A stretch of 64,000 nucleotides of DNA from Escherichia sp. ESNIH1 (GCA_002918705.1 PQKR01000002.1:620001-684000), one strand, 5' to 3'. Positions 20,001 through 26,394 are shown, counted from the stretch's first letter. Notes: generated by a model not told the origin, from the sequence alone. Numbers and translations: made by a program.

Positions 20001-20298
20001 CATCCTGAATATTGACGCCAAGGACCGGGCTCCATGAGCGCCCATCTTCACCGAGGGTGTAGCGATCACACCAGGTGTAATCCACGGTGCCTTCTTCAGG
20101 CAGGTCGTTAACCACAGGAAAATCGGTGCGGATCGGTTTTGCGTAATCTTTACCGCGGCCGGTTTCTTCAATGCCTGCTTCTTCCAGCGCCACATCGAGC
20201 TGGAGATTGGCGCGCGCTGCACTTTTTGCAGTGAACCAAATCACTGCGTCCTTCTTGCCAGACTTCTGACTGGCTTTAAGCAGATGGAAAAATTCCAT
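17047..20298 (-). CDS. RecE-like exodeoxyribonuclease VIII, 1083 residues
   Basis: Partner exonuclease of RecT that resects double-stranded ends. As in Rac RecE, a long N-terminal region of unclear role is joined to a C-terminal PD-(D/E)xK nuclease. YEGLPNDVYHAANGISSTQVKDA (about 690) opens the nuclease; RVRPDLEIDIDAVRIGADLKT (about 960) carries the metal-binding Asp/Asp/Lys; YHLSAAMYM follows. A proline/alanine/glutamate-rich linker (about 540-670) separates the parts. The insert between nuclease motifs has repeats of (D/E)xxNA(S/T)LP. GAGGA precedes the ATG. Confidence 0.88.
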   Translation of the reverse strand: MEFFHLLKASQKSGKKDAVIWFTAKSAARANLQLDVALEEAGIEETGRGKDYAKPIRTDFPVVNDLPEEGTVDYTWCDRYTLGEDGRSWSPVLGVNIQDEQADNVGDSGQDDGWTSIRELTLPQQIAAAWLFDQQHIDRQQLNEVKEAVQADNSETLSIVVAALTDPGVVNFTGGVTAGVIRAIRQVWPEGYRQSMTADLVRQFACAYSTATEDGRNNIVQSWIETQQTPAAETGTNDFSVNTRQNYTYVQRVLGTWLFGLFNELSAEQAAEITRISLDMDATYPQNVLLACRNHDLRQLQHVFPETLADLFADVQSVWSADGPAPQLAQLVSFFKEWIDAHNSNSSITATGKKIDRDGVTAKWLKKAGKTTIQRTDTGTNAGGGNPTDRNPDLKHTLDTLDIEIAAALLPMDYNIYEIPGGVLRRAKEIIANKEEPWSSWSDQLRKTPGILDFSRAAVFVLIRNAPEGIHKETPKLISYIAQNGKEVAFIPDTGKPDSEERWQAVESLLIAPAAAPAEENTSTGETAQPEVKSLGSGVFSIEGLLGTPSNEVAKQEVDHVQMEETGQIESQAGAALPAVESVDAAAAQAGSVNPADILAAAAPELASNVAADLSQKDEAAHQKEAELPQVEPKAPVSEPAANIPEPEAAAPEYPAYFEPGRYEGLPNDVYHAANGISSTQVKDARVSLMYFNARHVTKSIARERSKVLDMGNLVHALALQPETLAAEFSVEPEIPAGALTTTATIRACIDEYNASLPPLLSADDIKALLETHNATLPTQLSLGAAVDDTAESYMALPEEFQRIEADKKQTAAAMKACIKEYNATLPAPVKTTGSRDALLEQLAIINPDLVAQEAQKPAPLKVSGTKADMIQALKAVRPDAVFADELLDAWRENPEGKVLVTRQQLETALAIQKALLAHPTAGMLLTHPSRAVETSYFGIDEETGLEIRVRPDLEIDIDAVRIGADLKTISMWNVKQSGLRARLHREIIDRDYHLSAAMYMSTAALDQFFWIFVNKDEGYHWIAIVEASEELIELGMLEYRQTMNRIANAFDTGEWPAPITEDYTDELNDFDLRRLEALRTQA

Positions 20299-20434
20299 GT
20301 CAGATCCTCATTTTTGGATGTAAGATCCCCGGGCCAGAGATAGCGCCCATTGGGTGTTGTTTTGGTTTGGTAAAAATTCCGGTGTACTTTGGTCGGTGGC
20401 ACCGGACGTAGATCCCGCCTTGCGCGGGTTTACG

Positions 20435-20602
20435 TTAGCTTTCGTGGGCCATCTGGTCGTACGAAGCGCAACGTTCAGAACAGTAATCGCGTTGCTCTCG
20501 GTCCAGCTGCGCGCCGCGGATTAAGAGCAGGGTATTTTTAACTTCTTTTCCTTTCTCAATCGGCTTGCGGCAGTACGCGCATTTGGTTGAGTTACACATC
20601 AT
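20435..20602 (-). CDS. Small Cys4 zinc-ribbon protein (YdaE-like)
   Basis: The 55 residues have paired cysteines CAYC and CSERC spaced as a zinc ribbon, like YdaE of the Rac prophage. GAGGAG lies just before two adjacent ATG codons. A longer frame through the neighbouring gene is open but lacks a start signal. Left-operon gene of unknown function. Confidence 0.7.
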   Translation of the reverse strand: MMCNSTKCAYCRKPIEKGKEVKNTLLLIRGAQLDREQRDYCSERCASYDQMAHES

Positions 20603-20609
20603 CAACTCC

Positions 20610-20807
20610 TCATAAATGGACAGTGGTACCGGCCGGCATTTCATCGGCGCGGACAATGCGCTCCACTTCGAAACACTCACCCGCAACATGCTGCTCAACT
20701 GCTGCCGCTTCACACTGGCGCTGGTCTTCATACACACCCAGCACCACATCCTGAAAATCGCCGTTGGTCATACCCACAGTCAGCACCAGAGCAAACAGAG
20801 TGTTCAT
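20610..20807 (-). CDS. DUF1482-family small protein, homologue of YebW
   Basis: The 65 residues (FALVLTVGMTNGDFQDVVLG, then VYEDQRQCEAAAVEQ) share length, hydrophobic start, VY...QC and CFEVE with host YebW at 56031. An uncleaved N-terminal hydrophobic helix could place it in the membrane. It overlaps its neighbour by ATGA. Function unknown; the link with yebW is treated as a finding. Confidence 0.75.
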   Translation of the reverse strand: MNTLFALVLTVGMTNGDFQDVVLGVYEDQRQCEAAAVEQHVAGECFEVERIVRADEMPAGTTVHL

Positions 20808-21010
20808 CAGTGCGTCCCCGCCGGCACCAGGTGCGGCTCAATGTTGCGGGCGGCATACGGGCGGCGAATGTGACGCAGGTTGCCCTGCGGTTCGTGCCAG
20901 TACATGCCATCGGTGTAGTTAAAAGAGACGAGCCAAGCTGCGCCGGTGCGGCTGTTGCGCATCGGTATTGCTTTCCCGCTGTTTGGTACTGCCTGATTGG
21001 TAGTTGCCAT
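20807..21010 (-). CDS. Hypothetical early phage protein (67 aa)
   Basis: First gene of the leftward operon, starting about 75 bases after the proposed PL promoter. MATTNQAVPNSGKAIPMRNS, then WLVSFNYTDGMYWHEPQGNL. Aromatic-rich and soluble, no recognised motif. The frame could start at a GTG one codon earlier; the ATG with GGGGACAAG upstream is preferred. Confidence 0.6.
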   Translation of the reverse strand: MATTNQAVPNSGKAIPMRNSRTGAAWLVSFNYTDGMYWHEPQGNLRHIRRPYAARNIEPHLVPAGTH

Positions 21011-21086
21011 CACTTGTCCCCGGTCTTTCCCGGCGTCAGAACGTTTGTTTAACCTGACAACGCTGCGCTTGTTGTCGATGTGGTGA

Positions 21087-21137
21087 AGACTACAACCAAA
21101 AGTTCGACGTGTAAAGTGATAGTGGAACCAATAGTTC
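21087..21137 (-). promoter_or_regulatory. PL promoter with two operators (OL1, OL2)
   Basis: On the minus strand TTTACA (21110-21115) and TAGTCT (21087-21092) stand 17 bases apart. Operator AACCAAAAGTTC (21094-21105) lies in the spacer and AACCAATAGTTC (21126-21137) just upstream, 32 bases apart centre to centre. This is the layout of a repressed lambdoid left promoter and would drive the RecE-RecT-xis-int operon. Confidence 0.75.
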
Positions 21138-21148
21138 TATTTGAGGGT

Positions 21149-21174
21149 AAAAAAAAGACACCTAAAAAGGTGCC
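21149..21174 (-). terminator. Terminator of the repressor gene
   Basis: Minus-strand stem GCACCT/AGGTGT-type around TTTT, followed by eight T. It lies between the repressor stop and OL, separating the lysogenic transcript from PL. Confidence 0.75.
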
Positions 21175-21199
21175 CTGTTATAGAGGTCGTAGGGAAGAG

Positions 21200-21613
21200 C
21201 TATTTCTTCAGATCGTTCATTATGTCGAAAACATCGTTCTTAAGCAGATCCATTTCCTTCACCACGCCTCTTGTATGGATAATCAACCGAAGCTTTTCAG
21301 CTTCTGGCAGCTGATTGAATAGTGATAACAGTGTTTCCTCTCGTTCGTCGAGAATACGAGGCATTGCTTGAAGCTCATCACCATTATCGCCTTCACTTCC
21401 TGGCTCCATAAAGAACCAATACTCAGGCCTTCCTGTAACGGCAGATAGTCTCTTAAGTCGCTCGCCACTTGCAGCTGCAGCACCATTCGCCCATTTACGC
21501 ACCGACGTATGGGAAAGCATCACGCGCCTAGCAAGGTCCGCCATGCTCCAGCCGTTTTCCTCCATCACTTGATGGATTCTTTTCGCAAATACAGGGTGAG
21601 GTGTTTTGTTCAT
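21200..21613 (-). CDS. Short XRE-family phage repressor (CI-type, no LexA-like protease domain)
   Basis: The 137 residues have an N-terminal HTH_XRE fold (FAKRIHQVMEENGWSMADLA, RRVMLSHTSVRKWANG, about 9-45) that should bind the AACCAATAGTTC operators. A helical C-terminal half (LSLFNQLPEAEKLRLIIHTR) is likely for oligomerisation. The S24 autoprotease domain of lambda CI is absent, so RecA-driven self-cleavage is unlikely. The ATG at 21611-21613 has no ribosome site and lies at the predicted PRM start. Confidence 0.85.
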   Translation of the reverse strand: MNKTPHPVFAKRIHQVMEENGWSMADLARRVMLSHTSVRKWANGAAAASGERLKRLSAVTGRPEYWFFMEPGSEGDNGDELQAMPRILDEREETLLSLFNQLPEAEKLRLIIHTRGVVKEMDLLKNDVFDIMNDLKK

Positions 21614-21619
21614 ATTTTT

Positions 21620-21700
21620 ATTTTACAACCAATGGTTTTATAGTTCATCAGAACTATTGGTTTGATTTTTGTTGGAACCAAAAGTTTTAAATGCTATTCT
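21620..21700. promoter_or_regulatory. OR region: three operators, PR and PRM
   Basis: Operators are AACCAATGGTTT (21627-21638), GAACTATTGGTT (21651-21662, the inverse of OL2) and AACCAAAAGTTT (21676-21687). PR (+): TTGGAA 21672-21677, 17-base spacer, TATTCT 21695-21700 with an upstream TGC; the third operator overlaps its -35 and spacer. PRM (-): TAAAAT at 21620-21625, the first operator just behind it. Confidence 0.78.
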
Positions 21701-21733
21701 CCAGATACCTTAAACGAACAATCAGGGCAATTA

Positions 21734-21955
21734 ATGGACAACCAGCTTAAAGAAAAAATTAGCAGCCACATGACGCAAGTAGGTATTGGCGAATGCTTTG
21801 GCATTTCATCTCAGGCTGTGGGTAAGTGGTTACGAAAAGGAAAAATCCCTCACGGTCGAATCTTGCCACTATGTCGGATCCTTAACTGGCAAGTAACACC
21901 GCATGAAATCGACCCGGAAGCTTACCCCAACCCCACTGACGGTTTACCAAAGTAG
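21734..21955 (+). CDS. Cro/YdaS-like small HTH protein
   Basis: The 73 residues have the helix-turn-helix IGECFGISSQAVGKWLRKGK (residues about 17-36) and end DPEAYPNPTDGLPK. The place, first gene after PR facing the repressor, and the size fit Cro, or YdaS of Rac/CP-933P, which acts as Cro. The frame opens upstream, but MDNQLKEK at 21734 is the only start downstream of PR. Confidence 0.82.
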   Translation: MDNQLKEKISSHMTQVGIGECFGISSQAVGKWLRKGKIPHGRILPLCRILNWQVTPHEIDPEAYPNPTDGLPK

Positions 21956-21966
21956 GAGCATTAACA

Positions 21967-22503
21967 ATGCAATCACTTACATATCAGCAGAGTAACCCTT
22001 TTTTGCAGACAGCGATGATAAATCGCTCTCAAGTCAAAGAGCCAAACCATGGCGATATCCGCGACGCCGTTCGTGCTTGGGCAGCGATTGTCGGGCAGGA
22101 CGTCGTTGCTGCTCACATCGTGGATCAGTGGCGCAGTTGCGGCGGGGAGGGTATCGAGTTTTCGGCAGATATCAGCCGCGCCCGGCAGAAGTTATTCCGC
22201 TGGCTGGATAACCGTTTCGACACAGAAGACTGCAGGGAGCGGGTGCGCCAACTGACACCTTCGATCCTGGCCGTTCTGCCGCTGGAGCATCGTGGCTCGC
22301 TGGTGGGCGGTGACTGCAAGCTGACGCGTCTGGCGCATGCCGAGAAAGAAGTTGCAGAGGCCAAGCGGGCGGTGCTGCTGGATGCACCCAGGCATCAGAA
22401 GCTGAAAGAGGTCAGCGAGGGAATCGTCTCGATGTTTCGGCTTGAGCCGGATCTGGCAGGGCCGCTGATGGCGATGGTCACAACGATGCTGGGAGGAATA
22501 TGA
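21967..22503 (+). CDS. YdaT-family CII-like regulator
   Basis: The 178 residues contain DISRARQKLFRWLDNRFDT and then RVRQLTPSILAVLPLEHRGS, matching the YdaT family (RWL...KIQKLIPAILAILPRELR). YdaT of cryptic prophage CP-933P has been described as a functional equivalent of CII, and its overproduction is toxic. The C-terminal helix (AEKEVAEAKRAVLLDAP) could form tetramers. Strong AGGAG before the ATG. Second gene after PR. Confidence 0.8.
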   Translation: MQSLTYQQSNPFLQTAMINRSQVKEPNHGDIRDAVRAWAAIVGQDVVAAHIVDQWRSCGGEGIEFSADISRARQKLFRWLDNRFDTEDCRERVRQLTPSILAVLPLEHRGSLVGGDCKLTRLAHAEKEVAEAKRAVLLDAPRHQKLKEVSEGIVSMFRLEPDLAGPLMAMVTTMLGGI

Positions 22504-22604
22504 AAGGCATGAAAATGGTGAAAGCCGCGGTGCGCGAACACCAACGGCTTTCAGGTGCAAAAACTGAGAGTGATTGCGGAGAGCAGTATGTCAAACACCG
22601 CTGA
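22500..22604 (+). CDS. Possible 34-aa peptide between YdaT-like and O genes
   Basis: GGAGGAAT precedes an ATG that overlaps the previous stop as ATGA. The frame runs 34 codons (MKGMKMVKAAVREHQRLSGA and on) and ends 17 bases inside the replication gene. Basic and helical. The start signals are good but the length is too short to be sure it is a product. Confidence 0.4.
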   Translation: MKGMKMVKAAVREHQRLSGAKTESDCGEQYVKHR

Positions 22605-23565
22605 AATATACAAATTCCCTGCGCCTCCTCCGGCGCAACAGGAGAGCCGTATGGCTGATCTGGAAAATGGCTATCTGCGTTTAGCCAATCAAATCCAGGA
22701 CGCCTTATGTATCGTCGAGTTATCAGGGCGTGAATTCCGTGTTCTGAATGCGATTGTCCGGCTGACCTATGGCTGGTCAAAGAAATCAGACCGGATCGCC
22801 AACAGCCTCATTGCAGACAAAACGACGCTGAAGGTGAAGCATGTCTCTGAAGCCGTGCTGAGCCTCGCTTACCGGAACATCATTATCCTGCGCCGCATCG
22901 GGCAAACCAGATACATAGGGATTAATACCAGCCTGGATAAGTGGGCTTATACCAAGCCTAACTGCATGAAATGCCCGGTGGATTTCCCGTCTACTGAAGC
23001 TGGCACATGGGTAATTACCATCCCTGAAAACGGGGACAACCATCCCCAAAAACAGGGAAGAACATCCCTGAAAAAAGGGACAGCTATCCCTGAAAACGGG
23101 GATGGTAATAATCACCCTCAAACCATCCCTGAAAACGGGGATGGTTATCCCCGAAAACAGGGAAAGGTATCCCCGAAAACAGGGAACACCAAAGACATTA
23201 TTTCAAAGACAAATATAAAAGATCTAACCCCCTCTAGTCCCCCAGGGGGGAAGGTGAAGTTTGATCCGCTGAGCATACCGGTCCCTGAATGGCTGAATGC
23301 ATCGTCCTGGAATGAATGGGTCGCGTATCGTCGCCAGTCCGGGAAGCCCATCAAAACCGGGCTGACCGTCACCAAGGCTTTCAGCCTGCTGAAACAGTGC
23401 CTGGACGAGGGGCATGATCCGGTGGACGTGATCAACGCCAGCATCGCCAACGGGTACCAGGGTTTGTTCAAGCCAAAATTCGCCCTCAGCACTCGCAAGA
23501 CGGGCCGGGATGTGAATCAAATTTCTCAGCCAGGTAACGACATTCCAGACGGATTCAGGGGGTAA
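22588..23565 (+). CDS. Replication initiator, lambda O-type
   Basis: Binds the origin and recruits the helicase loader. The 325 residues have an N-terminal Phage_rep_O winged-helix domain (ADLENGYLRLANQIQDALCI, then LSGREFRVLNAIVRLTYGWS, about 25-105). A repeated low-complexity linker (IPENGD, PQKQG, about 145-200) is encoded by the iterons. A C-terminal partner-binding domain follows (WNEWVAYRRQSGKPIKTGLT). The start at 22588 follows GCGGAGAG; an ATG 11 codons upstream lacks one. Confidence 0.88.
   Translation: MSNTAEIYKFPAPPPAQQESRMADLENGYLRLANQIQDALCIVELSGREFRVLNAIVRLTYGWSKKSDRIANSLIADKTTLKVKHVSEAVLSLAYRNIIILRRIGQTRYIGINTSLDKWAYTKPNCMKCPVDFPSTEAGTWVITIPENGDNHPQKQGRTSLKKGTAIPENGDGNNHPQTIPENGDGYPRKQGKVSPKTGNTKDIISKTNIKDLTPSSPPGGKVKFDPLSIPVPEWLNASSWNEWVAYRRQSGKPIKTGLTVTKAFSLLKQCLDEGHDPVDVINASIANGYQGLFKPKFALSTRKTGRDVNQISQPGNDIPDGFRG
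23020..23185. repeat. Phage replication origin: seven iterons inside the initiator gene
   Basis: Seven 17-bp copies of ATCCCYGAAAACRGGGA start at 23020, 23042, 23064, 23086, then 23125, 23147, 23169. Spacing is exactly 22 bases in a block of four and a block of three, with a 39-base step between blocks. Each copy is an imperfect inverted repeat (TCCC/GGGA). The AT-rich stretch from 23186 to 23230 on the right would be the melting region. The layout equals lambda ori within O. Confidence 0.9.
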
Positions 23566-23567
23566 GC

Positions 23568-24317
23568 GTGAAAAATATTATTGGTACCGGCAGCGCCCTT
23601 GAGCGCCTGAAGAAAATCATTCCTGCCAATGTGCAGCCTAAATTCCGCAATGCTCAGGAGTGGCAGGCATGGCAGGAAGCGGAAGGGCGTAAGCGCTCTG
23701 AGGAAATCGACCGGCTGAACCAGCGGGCGCGGTCAGAGAAGATTTTTGGCCGGGCTGGCATTCAGGCCCTTCACCGCAGCTGCTCGTTTGCAAACTACGA
23801 CGTGTCGTGCCCGGAGCAGCGCCAGGCGTACAGCATGGCGAAAAGCTACGCCCAGAACTTCGGCGGTGGGTTCGCAAGCTTCGTCTTCAGCGGCGCGCCG
23901 GGCACCGGGAAAAACCATCTGGCTGCGGCCATAGGCAATCACCTACTGGCAGCCGGGCATTCCGTTCTGGTGGTGACCATCCCTGATCTCATGCTGCGCG
24001 TCCGCGAGTGCTACGACGACGGGCAGTCAGAATCGTCACTGCTGAACGAGCTCTGCAACGTCGATCTGCTGGTGCTGGACGAGGTGGGGATTCAGCGCGG
24101 CTCCAGCGGCGAGAAGGTGATCATCAATCAGGTTATCGACCGCCGGCTTTCAGCCATGCGGCCAGTGGGCATCCTGACCAACCTGAATTACGGCGAGCTG
24201 GTCACCACCCTGGGTGCGCGCGTTATGGATCGCCTCCAGATGGACGGCGGCATCTGGGTTAATTTCGGCTGGGCGAGTTACCGCAAAAACGTCAGCCACC
24301 TGCGTGTCGCGAAATGA
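23568..24317 (+). CDS. DnaC-like helicase loader (lambda P role)
   Basis: AAA+ ATPase that loads host DnaB at the phage origin. The 249 residues have Walker A GAPGTGKN (109-116; the same GKN ending as host DnaC), Walker B DLLVLDEVG (about 163-171), VIINQVIDRR and RVMDRLQMDGGIWVNFGWASYR, all shared with DnaC and Rac YdaV. GTG start two bases after the O-type gene, with GGGGG upstream. Confidence 0.9.
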   Translation: MKNIIGTGSALERLKKIIPANVQPKFRNAQEWQAWQEAEGRKRSEEIDRLNQRARSEKIFGRAGIQALHRSCSFANYDVSCPEQRQAYSMAKSYAQNFGGGFASFVFSGAPGTGKNHLAAAIGNHLLAAGHSVLVVTIPDLMLRVRECYDDGQSESSLLNELCNVDLLVLDEVGIQRGSSGEKVIINQVIDRRLSAMRPVGILTNLNYGELVTTLGARVMDRLQMDGGIWVNFGWASYRKNVSHLRVAK

Positions 24318-24324
24318 GGTGACT

Positions 24325-24648
24325 ATGAGCAACCGTTTAAAACCGAAACAGAAAGCCATCATTGAATTTATTGAGGCAAACGGCACTGCAACACCCCGCC
24401 AGATCCGAAAGCTGCTGGCCTGCGACATCCGCGAAGCCTATGACCGTCTCAAGCGCCTGGGTATGGCCGGGATCATTAAAAACATTGGCAAACCGAAGCA
24501 TCCGGAATATCAGCTGGTGCAGCGCTGGCAGGCAAAGATCAAGCAGTCGAAGCCGACGAAACAGGCAGCACCGTCGGTGGCGGAAGTGTGTCGCCAGAAC
24601 TGGCAGGGTTACGAAATTCATAAAATTTTTGGGAGTGCACGAGCATGA
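24325..24648 (+). CDS. Winged-helix DNA-binding protein of the replication module
   Basis: The 107 residues start MSNRLKPKQKAIIEFIEANG; TATPRQIRKLLACDIREAYD and RLKRLGMAGIIKN form a winged helix (about 8-50). Basic linker, then a C-terminal tail (VAEVCRQNWQGYEIHKIF). The long open frame begins inside the upstream gene, but this ATG has GAGGTGAC before it. Likely a replication-region regulator; role not known. Confidence 0.72.
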   Translation: MSNRLKPKQKAIIEFIEANGTATPRQIRKLLACDIREAYDRLKRLGMAGIIKNIGKPKHPEYQLVQRWQAKIKQSKPTKQAAPSVAEVCRQNWQGYEIHKIFGSARA

Positions 24649-25127
24649 GTGAATCACTGAACAACAAAGAGCTGGTGGCGGTTGGCCATGAATTTGCGAA
24701 GGCAATGACCAGCGACACGCCGATCATCGAAATCGCCAAAATGATGTCTCGCCTGGCCGAACGGCTGGACTGCACAACGGCTGCGCTGCGCGAAACGGTC
24801 AAACAGCGTGACGCGCTGACGGCGGACAACGTGGCCCGCGCCGAGATCATCGGCCAGCTGGTCTGGCAGTACAGCGCCAGCGGTATTAAGCCTGTGCAGA
24901 AATCGCTGAATCCGGCCTCTGCGCTACTGTATGACGCAATGGAGGTGCTGCGGCAGCCAGCTACTGCTGCAGCGGTTAACGAGCTGAAAGCTCAGGGTGT
25001 TGTTGCCTTTGCAGAACACAAGCGCTCCTTAATGGGCCAGCCTGGTTGTAGTGATGCAGCTATCAGCTATGCAGCTAAATCTGCGGAAAGGTATGCCCAG
25101 CAGCTGCGCGCCGGGGAGGCTGTATGA
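24645..25127 (+). CDS. Ead/Ea22-like protein
   Basis: The 160 residues have a helical N-terminus (IAKMMSRLAERLDCTTAALR, coiled-coil-like) and a C-terminal QGVVAFAEHKRSLM...ERYAQQLRAGEAV. Central SALLYDAMEVLRQPATAAA and the C-terminal end are typical of the Ea22-like accessory proteins of lambdoid phages, whose function is unknown. ATGA overlap with the gene before. Confidence 0.7.
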   Translation: MSESLNNKELVAVGHEFAKAMTSDTPIIEIAKMMSRLAERLDCTTAALRETVKQRDALTADNVARAEIIGQLVWQYSASGIKPVQKSLNPASALLYDAMEVLRQPATAAAVNELKAQGVVAFAEHKRSLMGQPGCSDAAISYAAKSAERYAQQLRAGEAV

Positions 25128-25255
25128 GCATCCAAATCACAGCAGCAGACTCCGATGCGCTGGCAGCGCACCGGCAAGGGCGACAAAACGCACTGGATTA
25201 TTTTCGTGAAAGGCTAAATCACTTAAAAATCTCTCTTGTATGGGGCAAGGTATAG
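25124..25255 (+). pseudogene. Short remnant after the Ea22-like gene
   Basis: An ATG overlapping the Ea22-like stop (ATGA) opens 43 codons: MSIQITAADSDALAAHRQGR and QNALDYFRERLN. In another frame the same bases read MRWQRTGKGDKTHWIIFVKG, which looks like the end of a phage protein. It may be a frameshifted or deleted gene. I cannot name the parent. Confidence 0.35.
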
Positions 25256-25287
25256 AGGTAAAACCATCCTAATTTGTAGGAGGAAAC

Positions 25288-25698
25288 ATGGCATATCAGA
25301 AACCGACAGGCATCAGCAGGCAAGACCTTCATCCACTTGATGGTTTGTTTTATTACATTGGTAGTCGGTGGGTAATGATTCCTTTGTGGATATCTACGGT
25401 CGTTGTTGGGGCAATAATTTCTATTTCGCTAGATGATTGGAGTTGGTTAGCAAGGTTTGGGGCCCTAGGTGTAATGGTCGGAACATTATTAACCCTTTCT
25501 CCATTGTTCAGAGGGGGGATTTATCTTTCTAATGCTAAAGCCTTTGGGTTTGGATCCGTAGATGATGAGAACAAGACGACAGCGACATCGCCTGAGACTC
25601 GGTCTACTTCCATTAACATGGTTATAGGAACTGGGTTAATTGTTATTTCATCAGTAATTAACGCTTTTGGCGATATAATAGCAAGGTCAATAAGTTGA
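25288..25698 (+). CDS. Predicted membrane protein, unknown function (136 aa)
   Basis: Strong AGGAGG before the ATG. Hydrophobic segments about 28-47 (WVMIPLWISTVVVGAIISIS), 55-75 (LARFGALGVMVGTLLTLSPL) and 110-130 (INMVIGTGLIVISSVINAFG) suggest three membrane helices. AT-rich compared with flanking replication genes, which points to recent acquisition. Place and type are those of superinfection-exclusion or other cargo genes, but nothing proves that role. A terminator follows at 25829. Confidence 0.7.
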   Translation: MAYQKPTGISRQDLHPLDGLFYYIGSRWVMIPLWISTVVVGAIISISLDDWSWLARFGALGVMVGTLLTLSPLFRGGIYLSNAKAFGFGSVDDENKTTATSPETRSTSINMVIGTGLIVISSVINAFGDIIARSIS

Positions 25699-25735
25699 AC
25701 TTAATCTTACAACAAAGTGTTGTCATCTCTCCGCC

Positions 25736-25763
25736 GTTTGCCAATGCACTGGTGTTGGCAAAC
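25736..25763. repeat. Perfect 9-bp inverted repeat
   Basis: GTTTGCCAA and TTGGCAAAC separated by ten bases. No T-run follows, so it is not a standard terminator. It could be a protein site or an RNA hairpin at the 3' end of the preceding transcript. Confidence 0.5.
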
Positions 25764-25828
25764 CTGCTGGAGATGTGTTCGGTAGGTGAGCGGGCTGCTT
25801 AGCTTTAACTCCTATGTCGCTATACAAG

Positions 25829-25848
25829 GCCTCTCCGGAGGCTTTTTT
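25829..25848 (+). terminator. Terminator after the replication/accessory genes
   Basis: GCCTC-TCCG-GAGGC stem-loop followed by six T. Confidence 0.75.
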
Positions 25849-25970
25849 CAAGATGCCTTACGGGCAGCACTCCGAATACTACCCAACCGAACGATAAGCG
25901 TTTATTGATCTATCAAAGTGATCAAGAAGTGCTCACATGGGGTTAACGACCTGCCAACCCGCAAAAAAAT

Positions 25971-26162
25971 TTACGCGTGGGCTTGGTTTTGTTTAGAGCG
26001 GGCTTGTCGCAAAAACACGGTTGGCTCCTCCCCAGAAGCACGCCAAATCAACCAGTTAAACTCACCATCCTCAATGCGTTTAGAGTATGAAAAGTAACGC
26101 TCACTTTTTAAAGGTAGGTAAAAATAATATTTATTTAAATCAAGCGGATAAATGTTATTGCA
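25971..26162 (-). pseudogene. Coding-like frame without a start codon
   Basis: On the minus strand 63 codons read YPLDLNKYYFYLPLKSERYF, SYSKRIEDGEFNWLIWRASG, EEPTVFLRQARSKQNQAHA. Composition and pattern look like real protein, but no ATG, GTG or TTG occurs before the middle, and a stop lies directly upstream. It may be the 3' part of a broken gene, or start at the ATT near 26153. The rest of the 25849-26394 gap is AT-rich and holds only the LexA-type site. Confidence 0.35.
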
Positions 26163-26205
26163 TCAACCAATGTTTTTTGTGCATACTTGTGCAAACGAAG
26201 TAATA

Positions 26206-26221
26206 CTGTAAATGTATACAG
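26206..26221. promoter_or_regulatory. LexA-type box in the nin-proximal gap
   Basis: CTGTAAATGTATACAG fits CTGT-N8-ACAG and is flanked by TA on both sides. The next rightward gene starts 174 bases on at 26395. No gene is clearly read leftward from it. Confidence 0.7.
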
Positions 26222-26394
26222 TATTTATATATTGCTTTATGCACAATGTTAAGAGAAAAAGACTTCTGAAATTTATTTATTTTTAAGCCCTTAACAAGCA
26301 GATCGACTTTGCTATTGTGCCTAAAGAGCGGTGCCGGGAGGTATCTGCAGATCAATAAATTTCTGGCTTATCTGTAGGAAAGAAGGGGGTTGAT

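Noticed and set aside
21080-21322. 80-codon plus-strand frame over OL and the repressor 3' end
   Set aside because: It crosses the PL operators, a terminator and the repressor gene; not a plausible protein gene.
23020-23185. CRISPR array
   Set aside because: The repeats are evenly spaced but only 17 bp with 5-bp gaps, are quasi-palindromic and lie within a coding initiator gene; they are origin iterons. No cas genes are present.
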